Assembly (NCBI GenBank): GCA_013368375.1
Contig: JAACJP010000035.1
Location: 372,001-436,000, forward strand
Source of the DNA: Tricholomella constricta
Taxonomy: Eukaryota > Basidiomycota > Agaricomycetes > Agaricales > Lyophyllaceae
Reading direction: 5' to 3'
Length of the DNA: 64,000 nucleotides
Shown here: positions 22,066 to 32,812 of the stretch, piece by piece
Layout: each line of letters begins with the position of its first letter
How positions within the stretch are numbered: the stretch's first letter is position 1
Position numbers and translations under genes: made by a program
Notes under the pieces: model-generated
Databases searched by the model: none
What the model saw: only the letters and a program-made list of their open reading frames with translations
What the model was told of the DNA's origin: nothing

Positions 22066-23542
22066 TCACGTGTGATGTGTCGGGAACGGCGTGACGGGCA
22101 ATTTCTGCCCTGGCGGGCCTACAGTGACGCCGAGGTCTGCCACCTCACCCGTCTCAATGTCATACACCCACCCGTGTATGAACACGCCTTCCCGCTCGTG
22201 CTCGGGCCGCGTTGCCAGATCGGCGTAGTGCTAAAAGGAATGAGATGAGTTATTGTTATTGAATGTGAGGGAGGGGCGAGGGAAGGGTGCGTGGGTGTAT
22301 GTGTGTGGGACGGGACGGGACAGGACATACGTTCGAGATGACGGCGGAGCGCGCGATGCGTTGGACGTTTGCCTTGACGTTTTCTTCAACGAGTGCACGG
22401 AAGGCAGCTGTAGGCACAGAACCAGAATCACACCATCAGTCAGTAAAGGTTCACAGACGCTGGAAATGTATATACGACCACGCACGATCGTGGAGGTGTG
22501 GCTGCGGCGGCGCTGCCACTTCCTTCGCCCACTGTTCCTTGCTTTCCAGCTCAACCTTAATCTTATGCGTTTCCCTGTGTCGCACAATCTCTGGCCTGCA
22601 AACGTTGATTTTACCATACGTGAATTGCCGTACTTGGGCATAAGGGGACACGAAGCCAGGCCAGGCACACGCACCGCTCCGAGGTGTCGTAGATACCGCG
22701 TATGGGGGCGATCCAGTCCTGCACGGGGCCGAGGTTGTTCACCTCGGACTCGGGGACGGGGAGAGTGGCGGCGGCGACGCCTCCGCAACCATAATGGCCC
22801 ATAACGATGACGTGTTTGACCTTGAGCACGTCCACGGCATATGCAAGAACTGCTTTTCTGTTAATTATGAAAAATAGTGGATTAGGGCATGAAAGATAGT
22901 AACAAGGAGGAAGGGGGAAAGGGCGAGAGTGAGAGACGCACGAGTTGAGATCGTGCTCGTGGAATTGGTTCGCGACGTTGCCGGTGGTGAAGAGCGTGCC
23001 CGGCTCTGCGGAGAATATGACCTGTTCGCCGACTCTGTGCGATCATAAACAATCACGATCAACATTGACACAAAGGTAATACAAGGAAACGTAGAGAAGT
23101 GACGCACCTGCTGTCGGAGCAGTCTAACAGCAAGAACGGCGGGCCTGTAGATACCGCCGCGTCAATAGTTTGCAACGTAATCACAGAAGGGGCGCGGCGG
23201 CTCACGCTGGCCCTGCGACGCAAGGTCCTTGAGCACATCAGGTGTCGCAGATGCCGCGATCGCGTCGCGGAAGCGCTGGTTGCCGCGGTACAGCGCCTCG
23301 ATCTCCGGGGGAAATATTGTGCTCGTGCTGGTTTCTGTGGGCGTTTGTGCCTCCGGGGTATCTGGATGGATGCATGCGGGAGTGGGTATACGGTTCAGCT
23401 GACGCCAGGTGGAGCTTTTTGGAGAGTTTGAGTTTGAGTTTGAGGAGCATAACCGCGAGGGGTGCGGTGCTATTAGGCAAGCCAGGGTGAGCCGGGATTG
23501 GCACCGAGGCTTGAGCAGAGCGCGGACTGCGGCCAGGAGCAT
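22066..23542 (-). CDS. Beta-carbonic anhydrase, probably mitochondrial
   Basis: This zinc enzyme interconverts CO2 and bicarbonate. Reading the minus strand from the ATG at 23542, the N-terminus is basic and hydroxylated (MLLAAVRALLKPRCQSRLTL), which suggests mitochondrial import. Exons then give FPPEIEALYRGNQRFRDAI, the zinc and active-site motif LLLDCSDSR, GEQVIFSAEPGTLFTTGNVA and NQFHEHDLNS. Next is KHVIVMGHYGCGG, which carries the His and second Cys zinc ligands. The C-terminus includes GVFIHGWVYDIETGEVADLG, and the stop is at 22066-22068. About six exons with introns of 50-70 bp. All catalytic residues are present. Confidence 0.9.
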
Positions 23543-24658
23543 TGAGAGGAAAGAAAAGAGATGAAGTCGGGGTCGGAGCGCGGAAGACGGGCAAGGGCGT
23601 GGGTTAAAACGTTAAAGCATCGTAGCTTTGAATAAAAAGTGGCTGGTGGCTGTACACCCCAAGTGATCGATCATTCCTCGAGACGAGTTATCACTTCGAT
23701 TTGTATTATAAATGGGTCGGAGGAAACACAAAAGCTCACAAAAGATCAGGGAATATGGCTTTCTATGGAGTGCTACGAGCCGTGTATGATACAGAGTTCC
23801 AACGGGACTGGAATATTTTTGTCACTATCGCCCAATTTCAAGCGTATAATTGGATCCGTGCCGCCGGATCTTCTGAGGAAAAACGCAAGCACACGTATAA
23901 GATGCTGCCAACCGGTGCTCAGAGTCCGCCTGGTATGATGTAGAGCCGCCCGAGGAACCTGCGAGAGTCAGTGTGTCGAGTGAGCTTATCGCAACATCCA
24001 GAATTGAAAAGACAATATCCTGCAGATCAGATGTGCGATTTAATCGGTGCACTGAAGCAGAATGAAGCTTGAGTGCGTTGACATGAATTTGCAGACACCC
24101 GGTTATCGTGCCGATAGCGAGAAGATGAGAGTCAGTTAAATTAGGACTGAACTGATGGTGTCGGTCGGGTGAGCCAGGTCACATGGCTTCGACGCAGTCG
24201 CGTTGTGCGTTGTCCACTGCACAAGCCTAGTAATCGACGAGATTCAGGACAGAGCTGCATGCGATAGGAGCGAGTCGTGTGAGAGATACGGCACGGTGTG
24301 GCCTCATCTTTGTGCAGAAACAATCTACTAATTTAGCTTGTTCTGACTCGGAATGCAGGAAGTCAGACAACAATGTCCGCACGAGGTTAAACAATAAGCA
24401 CCTTTCGCGGCATTGTATGAAATTCTAGGATGGCGTCATGGACCGTGTAGTACAACTTAATGGGTTGAAAATTTCCCTGCGAGAGGAAAGGCCAAGGAAA
24501 GACCACGTGAGCTCCTTAGTGCGAAAGTAGTCATGCATTATCATATAGTTTGGTGAAATAGTGGTGATTCGATGTTGCTGCAGGATTTTGCGAGCGTCGT
24601 AAACTGGTTTTGAGTGTAGCGGCCGGACTTTAACAAGAACTTGAATTGAGAGTTGGAA
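23543..24658. other. Intergenic, with one doubtful short ORF
   Basis: The only protein-like frame is 23755-23943 (+), starting MAFYGVLRAVYDTEFQRDWN, about 62 codons. It has no clear upstream or downstream exon, so I did not annotate it as a gene. The rest shows no coding signal. The region ends at the left target duplication of the transposon. Confidence 0.3.
24655..24658. repeat. Target-site duplication, left copy (ggaa)
   Basis: ggaa directly precedes the left TIR, and ggaa at 32748-32751 directly follows the right one. Reading the next four bases as well gives ggaatttt on both sides, so an 8-bp duplication with slightly shorter TIRs is an alternative. Confidence 0.55.
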
Positions 24659-24686
24659 TTTTGGCTCGATACTGATTGGAGTGAAC
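24659..24686 (+). repeat. Left terminal inverted repeat
   Basis: It starts ttttggctcgatactgattg and pairs with the reverse complement of 32720-32747, with two mismatches. The inner edge is gagtgaac. Confidence 0.75.
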
Positions 24687-27600
24687 GTGAAAAAATAAAA
24701 GAAAAATAAATAAATAAAACCCCCAAAAAGGAAGGTGGTACTGTATCCGTGGTCCTCGCAATCCTGCGCAGCGAGCTCTCGTCTGCTCTAGTCATCCCAG
24801 CCCACATTACATGGCCTCGTCGGGCGGTTGGGGTTTCGCCCTCGACAAATCTGCTTACTACAATCTCTACATGGAGTCCTGCAGAGGTCAACGCTCTTCT
24901 TTCCCGGGCAGGCATCAACTCCACATTTTCGGCATGTGCGTCCTTTCCGCTTCTTCGCTGGCAGCTCTGGAAGTGATGCGAGCGCCCGTTTACGAGCTAC
25001 ATGGAATTCCGGTCTGTCCTCATGTCCTGAATGGTGGTCTGCAGAGGTGGATGGAATAGTCATAAGAGGAGGGAGTCTGGAGCCGGAGGGAATGGGCACA
25101 GAACGAGCTGGGGGTGGAGTGAAGACAGGAAGGTGTGGTACAGGGAGCATGTCATCCGGTAAGAGTCCCTTCGGAACGGTGTGGAGATTTTGTGGACGTT
25201 CGAGTGCTTTCGGCGCGGTTGACGACCGCCGAGGATCACAAAGTGATCGCTTGAGAGGTACACGTACAATAGCCGTCATTGCTTTTGTCTGTTTTGTGTT
25301 GGTGTTCCTCTTCCAGTCACCATTGTAATAGACCTTCAACTGCTCCGTTAGCTGCAGAGAGCGTAATTGTGAGATGTGTTCAACAACAACATGAGATTAA
25401 CGAACTTTGTAAAATACACCGTCCGTGGTGTCTGCAGTGTTGTTCCAAAGTCGGACCGCAACTTCCCAGCTGGGCCCGTGAACAGGATCATTGAATCCAC
25501 TATCACTCATCATGAAGTTGCAGAAAAGATCGCGTTCCTGCGCATTGTGAACCGGGAGGACCGGCTTTCGGGTCCCTTGCATCGAGGCTAAGAAATGGTG
25601 ACGCTGCTTAGAGTGTATACTTGACGCGAAGGTTCCCATTCCAAGAGCTAGTCGAACATCTGCGGGGATAGGAAGAACACCTGCTACCTCAGTCGTTGGC
25701 TGGTAAAGATTTCCGTTGACCCATCCAGTCGTTTGGTTTGGATCGATGAGCATGTGCTGGACAAGGCACAGGGTTTCTTGAAGCGCATTTGTAATCCAGA
25801 TGCTGTAATGGCCAACGTACCGCCGCCCTGTGCTGTTATATGTCCCGACCTGTGAGGTTTTAGCATTAGCTATAGCATATACATCAAACGAGTGGACAGG
25901 CTCACTAAGAGGTTATGACGCAGGATGAAATCAAGAAGACAAAATTGAACATGGCAAATTGAGACACCCGATGTAGGAAGCCGAGAACGAAGATGTGTGT
26001 GAACCCCACCCTCGGTCATGTTTGTCCCTCGCATACAGCGATACAGAGGGAGCCCCGTTTTTGCATCGATGCCTACTTGATAATAGAGTGCAATATCCGG
26101 GGGATCTGAGAGGTGTCCTTTCTGTATGAGAAGTAAAATATTTTTCGCGACCGCCCAGGCTGCAGAATTGAAGAGAGGAAGGCCAGACTTGGCATCCTTC
26201 AGTGGGCCGAATATCTTAAAGACAGCCGTGACGAGAGGAAAAAGTTGCTCAGCTGGAGGAATGATGCGTTTGCACCGTCGGCGAAGCCACTGAGGGCATT
26301 TAAGAAGAAGATTGTCCCAGGTTTGCGGAGGTTTCTGTGTCTGTCCCCAGGCAACAATGCGAGCCTTGTCGGTCTGATCCCAGATAAAAATAGCATCGCG
26401 AAGTGTAACTGCAAAGTCATGTAGCAGTCCGTGAGAGGCTGAGATGTAGAACATGTTGAAAACATGGAACGGGTCTTTGAGAACACGGCTTCGAATGCAT
26501 TTGACCCAGGGTTCTCGGTCGACAGCATCGAACACTCGTTCGCCTTCAGCCTGGCTTTCAGAATCCGGAATATGGCTGTCTAAGTTTTCGTAGAATGGCT
26601 CCGTGTTTGACTGAGATACGTTGGACAGCAAATCTCCAAATCCGGAGCCACCCGACATATCAGCTTCATCCTCTGTGGTTGGCTCGTTCGGCGTAACCGT
26701 AGATGGCTGAGAGCTACTGGCTCCAAGTATAGGCTGAGGATCATACGAGGTGCAGAGTGGGCGAGCTGGGAGGTTGTTGGGCACTGCATAGCGAACGTGA
26801 TTCCGAAGGCATACAATGTGGAATGGTGTTTCACCGTAGCTCTCAAGAGATCGTCGGTGGGAAGGATTATGGACACCGTTTGCAATCAGAGCACCCGGAA
26901 CAAGGACTTCGTGTACTTCGATGACCAAGCGCGATGGTGTGAGATGGATTCCTGCATGACCTGTGTCCCTCGCATGTATAGAGACAACTCCCTTTGCCAG
27001 AACACGTGTACGGTCGTGATTAAAAAGAAGAACCGGTGCACCAATGTCTGGCTGTTCGGAGAGTGGTTGAGGAGTCGGAAGGTCGGTGAGAGCATGATAA
27101 AGGGTGAGTGATGCGTACACATCCATCGCTGCATACTGTATTTGCTCACGCGTCAGTTCCTCGTCTTCCCATGCTGTGCTAACACGCTCAGCAACATTTT
27201 TATTTAAACGTCGCCCAAGAACAGCAGCACAGAGGTCAGCGAGGCTGACACGTGCAGTTGAGACAAGAAGTCGATCCTTGGCGAGTTTTGCAATGTCGAC
27301 ACCACCGACAAACGGAACATTTGACCGGCAGGCTTGCTGTAGGTATTTCAGATCACCTGCAACACAGCGGCCGACTTTTAGAATGCGCGGATTGGCGAGG
27401 ACTTGTTTCAGTAGTGGAGGGAGCTGGTTTCCTGCGAGCATGTGTCCAATCTGAAAAATGAGGATAAGATATGTAGTATCGAGTTTATAAACACATTTGA
27501 ACCACCTACCTGGAGGATAAATATTTTTGTACCATACGCAATTTGTAGAACAGCCGTCTGACCTCTCCCGGTCACGTAGCCCCGATCCGAAGCCTCAACG

Positions 27601-28954
27601 TTCCATTCCGCGTCAAGGCCAATTACAAGAGAACCTGGTGTATCGTCATCAGGCAATAGGCCGAGAAGGGTTCGCATTGCATCATCAATTGTTGTGATAG
27701 ACCTTTTGACAGAGATTTGAAAATGGTCTGGAATCGAAAGGGGATCGAGATCAGAATGCTTCTCGATGGGTACAACATTGTGTCGAAGGGAGGGAAAGCA
27801 CTTCTCAAGAAATTCCTTGTCGGCCATATTATCGGTGTAAAAGATTGACGGTTGGTTATGCCCATATAGCTCGAGTGACGCACGCATGCGCTGCAGCGCG
27901 AGCTCAAATTGAGAGTGAGATTTTGTAGCAACCAGGTTGCAAACTCTGATTTCGCCCTTTTCATTGGTCACGGTGAGCAAGGCAGTAAACACCTGAACAC
28001 CGTCAACTTTGGCAACGTGCTTCGCAAGCTAAACACAATATAGTCAGTAATTGTGTACCTCAGTGGACTGAATACAGAAATCAGACCTTAAAGCTATGGT
28101 CAATAGCACAAATATCTCCCGTAAGCATAGCGGTATGCTGGTTAAATTCAGCCTGATGCTCCTTGATCATCGAATCATACACGTCACGGAGCCATTGTGA
28201 GCTTGGGACAAAGCCATGAAACCCATCAAATGACTTGTCATCAAACGGCAAAAATGACTTGAATTTGCGAGCAAAGGGACCTGTTGAATGCAGTGATCCC
28301 GATTCTGGAGCGAGAGTCTGAAGATATCGCAGATGCAGGAGGTCGTAATTTTGCAGATGTTGGACCAGAAGTGCATTCGAAAACTGCTTTGCGCCCATGC
28401 CGTGTTGAAAGCAGCTTCGCATGAACATAAGAACATTGGCTGATATGCCACTTCGGTACGTCAAGTGAGCAGGAAACTCAGCTGCAAGTGCAGGAGGCAG
28501 GACCGCCAGTATACGTGGATCCCAGCTCCTGAACGTCACACTATTTGGGCTCTTGCATTTCCCACAACGATAGCGATAGCCAATTATCCTATATGTCCTG
28601 CCAAGGTCTACGACACGCCGTGGTCGAGGGATTTCACTATGACGTTGGAGACGCACACCACAACCTTTGTTCGGGCAGGGAATACCACCAGGTACAAGGC
28701 ATTCAGGGTCCCATAAGAAGAAATCGGTATCGTAAATTTTCTGCGGTGTAAGGTTGTCGATATTCTGAAGAACGAAGAAAGTCGCCGGTTTGGGAAACCA
28801 GAATGTTTTGTGGTCGCGATACAGAGGGGGTAGGCCATCCGCCCCCCGATTTTTCGGGCTTGATGCAAGAACGTGCACGTTGAATGCTTCTTCAAGCCAT
28901 TTTGGTAGTGGGCGCAGGGGAACCTTCGATCGTGATGAGGGCAAAGTGTTGTCC

Positions 28955-29410
28955 TGTAAGGGGATGCACTGTGCGCCCACTCCTATCTGTTGCTTAGTCT
29001 CTTGCTTCCTGTCATCGGCCCCCATGGCCCCCGTCTTAGACATGCTTGCTGACCGCTCCACTGTTCTTACGCCCCTTTCGTAGTTATTATCCCACACCGA
29101 CACCACTACTTAGATCCCTATCAGTCAGCTGGACAATTGTTTACTCATCAGTAGTCAGCGCTCTTACATACCGCCTTAGTCACTGGCTCGGCGATGCAGT
29201 ATATAGCCCAGGGTTGGAGATAGGATATCTCCAACCTGAACAATAACAGTATCTTCGGGTTTACACATTGATCGACTCTCAGGCTTACTCTCTCGTCGCT
29301 CTCATCACGCTCTGCGCTCTTATTGCTGACTTGATCGTATTTAGGACCTTCTAGGCTCGCGGCGGCTCGCGCTCCTTGCTCGTCTCCGCCCATCCGGACG
29401 TCCCCTTACA
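28955..29410 (+). repeat. 5' LTR of KH element
   Basis: 456 bp, near-identical to 30565-31020. It contains a TATA-like tatata near 29200, and directly after it a hairpin with a 10-bp stem (29212-29221 pairs with 29227-29236). Confidence 0.92.
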
Positions 29411-29511
29411 GGTTGTTCAGGTTCCTACGCGGCCCGCCCTTCTAGCCCGCCGCACACACACCTAACCCCTCCATGTCCTCACACACCCCAACCCTCTCAT
29501 AATCTTTGACG

Positions 29512-30519
29512 ATGACTACCCCTATCCCTCTTGCCTTTCAACCTGACCTTTCGGGAGTTTTCTCAACGGCAGAATTTGAAGACATGGCCCGCGTTGTACG
29601 CCAGACGCGACTGGCACTTTCGGCCATGGAGGCTCGTCTATCGGCCCTTGAAGCGGGTACCGTTATCGCTGCTGTCTCTACTACGGCGGCGCTTCCTAAA
29701 GCCCCTCCATCGTCTAACAAACCTCCTCCCCCCGCTCCTCTGCCTCGCAAGAGCGGCCGCTCTACCGCCAATACTGGCCACCCCTCGTCCTTCCACCTCT
29801 CTGGGGAATTCCACTCTACGGAAGGGAAGGCCGACCGATATCTGATCGGCTTGGAGTTCCCAGACTCCCTTATGCCACACATCGTCGGCTCTCGAGGGAA
29901 GGGACTTAAACAAATCCACGACCTCTCCGGCGCTCGCGTCTCGGCCTTCACCATGGGGCCAGATGAGGAACGGCAGCGCCTAGTCTCTATCAAGGGCACT
30001 GATCGGCAGATCGGTGATGCTCTTATTGTATTGGGGAAGCGCATCGCCCGCCAGCGCGTGCGCGTACCTAAGAAGCAGAAGAAGGCCAAATCTGCGCCGG
30101 TTGCCCCTGCAGCGCCGGCCCCTGCTCGTCGGGAGCCTCTCCCTCCTGCCCCGGCTCGCAGGGATCCTTTACCCCCCGCCCTTTTGAACATTCTACGGGA
30201 GCCGGCAGCTCCTATCACCTCTACGCTGAGGCCGTCGTATAGCAACGCGGCCGCCCCCGCCGGCACCAGCTCCCCTACCCGTGACGCCCTCCTGCGTCCT
30301 CCCAGCGCGGCACCCACGCCTCGGACCGCAATGGACACCCGACCCGACCCTACGCGCGCGCCCTCTCCGCTCGCCCGCTCCACAGCCCCCTCCCCTATGT
30401 CAGTCAGTATCCCTGCAACGCCGATGGATGTTCATCGCATCACAACTGGCACTCCCGTCCCCAGCCCCATCGCTCCCCGCCCAACGGCCCGACGGGGGAC
30501 GCCGTGGCCCAAAAAATGA
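29512..30519 (+). CDS. KH-domain, Gag-like protein of the LTR element
   Basis: 335 residues from the ATG at 29512, the first ATG after the 5' LTR. Residues 25-50 could form a short coiled coil (ARVVRQTRLALSAMEARLSA). Residues about 108-182 form a type I KH RNA-binding domain: IGLEFPDSLMPHIVGSRGKG carries the GxxG loop (GSRG at 126-129), followed by LKQIHDLSGARVSAF, and later IGDALIVLGKRIARQR. A basic patch (RVRVPKKQKKAK) and a Pro-rich tail with repeated REPLPPAPARRDPLPPA-like units follow. The KH fold would replace the zinc knuckle as RNA binder; I infer a role in packaging element RNA. No catalytic domain is present. Confidence 0.85.
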   Translation: MTTPIPLAFQPDLSGVFSTAEFEDMARVVRQTRLALSAMEARLSALEAGTVIAAVSTTAALPKAPPSSNKPPPPAPLPRKSGRSTANTGHPSSFHLSGEFHSTEGKADRYLIGLEFPDSLMPHIVGSRGKGLKQIHDLSGARVSAFTMGPDEERQRLVSIKGTDRQIGDALIVLGKRIARQRVRVPKKQKKAKSAPVAPAAPAPARREPLPPAPARRDPLPPALLNILREPAAPITSTLRPSYSNAAAPAGTSSPTRDALLRPPSAAPTPRTAMDTRPDPTRAPSPLARSTAPSPMSVSIPATPMDVHRITTGTPVPSPIAPRPTARRGTPWPKK

Positions 30520-30564
30520 AGAAACTGAGTTCGTCGTGGTAGACGAACGCTAGAGGGGGGGTGA

Positions 30565-31020
30565 TGTAAGGGGATGCACCGTGCGCCCACTCCTATCTGT
30601 TGCTTAGTCTCTTGCTTCCTGTCATCGGCCCCCATGGCCCCCGTCTTAGACATGCTTGCTGACCGCTCCACTGTTCTTACGCCCCTTTCGTAGTTATTAT
30701 CCCACACCGACACCACTACTTAGATCCCTATCAGTCAGCTGGACAATTGTTTACTCATCAGTAGTCAGCGCTCTTACATACCGCCTTAGTCACTGGCTCG
30801 GCGATGCAGTATATAGCCCAGGGTTGGAGATAGGATATCTCCAACCTGAACAATAACAGTATCTTCGGGTTTACACATTGATCGACTCTCAGGCTTACTC
30901 TCTCGTCGCTCTCATCACGCTCTGCGCTCTTATTGCTGACTTGATCGTATTTAGGACCTTCTAGGCTCGCGGCGGCTCGCGCTCCTTGCTCGTCTCCGCC
31001 CATCCGGACGTCCCCTTACA
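30565..31020 (+). repeat. 3' LTR of KH element
   Basis: 456 bp, near-identical to the 5' LTR, and directly followed by the tgtcc target duplication. Confidence 0.92.
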
Positions 31021-32719
31021 TGTCCGGTTCATCATCATCTCCATCATCCTCACCGATTCCTTCCTCCAGAAGTGGTTCATCGGCATGGCCATCCTCCCCA
31101 TGAGCGTCGCCGTCGTCATCGTCATCAATAAGGCGAGAGGGACTGTCGTGAGAGGAAAGCAGTGCCTCAGGTATGACAGCGTGTCTTGGAGATGACGCTA
31201 AAGGTGTAACCGAGGGGGTGCTGACTTCGCTTTCAGTCATTGAGGTGGCTGGGGCTGAAGTTGCTTTAGCGTGAAAGGCGCCGAGAGTAGAAAACAAACC
31301 TGCATTGCTTCCGACGGTGGCAGAAATTGGTTCAGATGACGTGGTACATTGAAGGGGGGACTGTGGAGTAGAGGCGAGCATAGATTCAAGGGGAGTGTCG
31401 TCTCCTACTGACACAAGCATTGGTGGCTCAGGAGACGTGTGTGTAGAGTTATTGGAGTTGCAAACTCGGTGTGATGGCCCAGTCGGCGGTAAACCAAGGA
31501 CACGCTGTATAATTCATTTAGATGAGAAACAGTAAGGGATGTGAAGGTTACATACCAAGCTGTTCGTTGATTCGGTGCAGGACTTAGAAGGTCCGAACAC
31601 CGACTTCTTCTTGGGCCTTCCAACCCTACGTTTCTCTCTTAGCTCTACGCTACTGCTCATTTTCGCGGCCATCTGTATAGGACCAGAACCACGTGGGCGC
31701 CCCACTGGCCGTTTGACTGTTTGAACTTGCTCCAGTGACTTCGACTGATTGCGCGAACCCTTCGGGCGACCACGGCCTCGCTTTGTAGCAGTCTGGGCTT
31801 GTGTTGGCGAAGGTTCGACGATAAAATTGTCCACCGACGTCATCGACAATGGACCCAGGCTTGCAGTGTCACTGTCGACATCAGAAAATGGTTTTGTATG
31901 CAGAAAGAAAGACGGGGAGACATACTCGGATTCTGCAGCAGCTGTTTTCACGGACTCGTCCAATGGTTGTGGGCCCACTATGTGCGCGCTCGAAGGACTG
32001 CTACTAATGCCATAATGTCAGAAGATGGGCCCCTATGTCAGAAAACTGGAGCTTGTATAACATACCTGGGTTCTGTAGTAGCTGAAACGGTCTCCGAATG
32101 GCCTGACGGCCGTGACCCCGACACCACAGGTGGGCTGAGCGACATGAAAGAGAATGAGAAAATGATAGACAAAATGGCGGCTCTCGAAATACCTTGAAGA
32201 AAAAGCAATTCTTTCGAGAGCGTCAAGCTCCTCGAGCTCGGCAGGTGTTAGTGTGTCGTAAGGTGAGGCATAATTGTCGTCCAAGGTGTATTCATCGTCC
32301 GAAAGGTCCTCGTTGATCATAGCAATGTTGTTGGCTGGCAGCTTTGTGTCAAAGGGCGATGAGTGTCAAAAAAAAAGCTACAGTGCGGCGGGTGAGTGGA
32401 CGCGAGTATCCGTTCGAAGCTAGCATGATCAAGATCGCGAGCATGTTTAGGTTATGTAGTTTGAAAGCGGCCTTCTTCAGGCCAGCATAAATTGACACCA
32501 GACATGAATCATAGAGCTAGTGGGGGAGAGAGATCTGTAAGGACACTACCGTAATATAATCAGGCCACATAGTAGTCCTCGCGACGTTGAGTGAAAGGTC
32601 AGCGAGGCCATCGACGGTGAGGAACTTCATCGTGTTTGTGAGCCGCGTAAGCGTTCCCGATTAGGCCTGCCGGTCGTCACATGACTATTCAAAGTCCGCT
32701 CAGTATCAGTATCAGTATT

Positions 32720-32747
32720 GTTCACTCCAATCAGTAACGAGCCTAAA
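32720..32747 (-). repeat. Right terminal inverted repeat
   Basis: Its reverse complement begins tttaggctcgttactgattg, matching the left TIR except at two positions. Confidence 0.75.
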
Positions 32748-32812
32748 GGAATTTTGGCGCCCGCGGGTAATGCCGATCCAGTTCCCACCAATTCTTATTA
32801 GTAACAACTTTT

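Larger units (their letters stand above)
28955..31020 (+). mobile_element. Compact non-autonomous LTR retrotransposon with KH-domain ORF
   Basis: Two 456-bp direct LTRs (28955-29410, 30565-31020) flank an 1154-bp internal region. Each LTR starts tgtaagggg and ends ccccttaca. The 5-bp target duplication tgtcc lies at 28950-28954 and 31021-31025. A G-rich polypurine tract (agaggggggg) sits just before the 3' LTR. The only ORF encodes a KH-domain protein. There is no protease, RT, RNase H or integrase, so it must rely on another element. The two LTRs differ at one base by eye (28970 T, 30580 C), so the insertion is young. Confidence 0.92.
24788..32320 (-). pseudogene. AT-hook / zinc-ribbon / RNase H-like / DEDD 3'-5' exonuclease transposase, broken by an LTR element
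   Basis: Order from the ATG at 32320: an acidic N-terminus (EDLSDDEYTLDD), then three AT-hooks (KRGRGRPKGSR, RPVGRPRGSG, RRVGRPKKKS), and a Ser/acidic linker where the LTR element sits. A domain with two paired-Cys sites follows (CPNKGC, YRCGKC); I link it to DUF6729 from memory. A likely RNase H-fold DDE region has GDICAIDHSFK and IFYTDNMADKEFL. Next is a WRN-like DEDD exonuclease: VIGLDAEWNVE, VGRCVAGDLKYLQ and YAAMDVYASLTLYHAL. A long helical part and a Cys-rich end (CRKCGVDACPGKK, CRDCSKQICRG) close the protein. Without the insert, the exon reads through in frame (DDDEPDNTLPSS), so the gene was intact before. Introns are about 60 bp. Confidence 0.7.
24659..32747 (-). mobile_element. TIR DNA transposon encoding a transposase-exonuclease fusion
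   Basis: The element is bounded by 28-bp terminal inverted repeats at 24659-24686 and 32720-32747 that match at 26 of 28 positions by eye, flanked by ggaa on both sides. It is 8089 bp long, of which 2071 bp is a later LTR-element insertion with its target duplication. One large minus-strand gene fills it (24788-32320). Inside the right TIR there is a short cagtat repeat. I do not recognise the terminal sequence as a known superfamily. Confidence 0.75.

Noticed and set aside
23701..23943. Short frame MAFYGVLRAVYDTEF as a gene
   Set aside because: Only about 62 codons from a good ATG, no exon partners and no clear homology; noted in the intergenic entry instead.
29538..30383. 281-codon frame antisense to the KH-domain ORF
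   Set aside because: Shadow frame in GC-rich coding sequence; the sense ORF has the domain and the right place in the LTR element.
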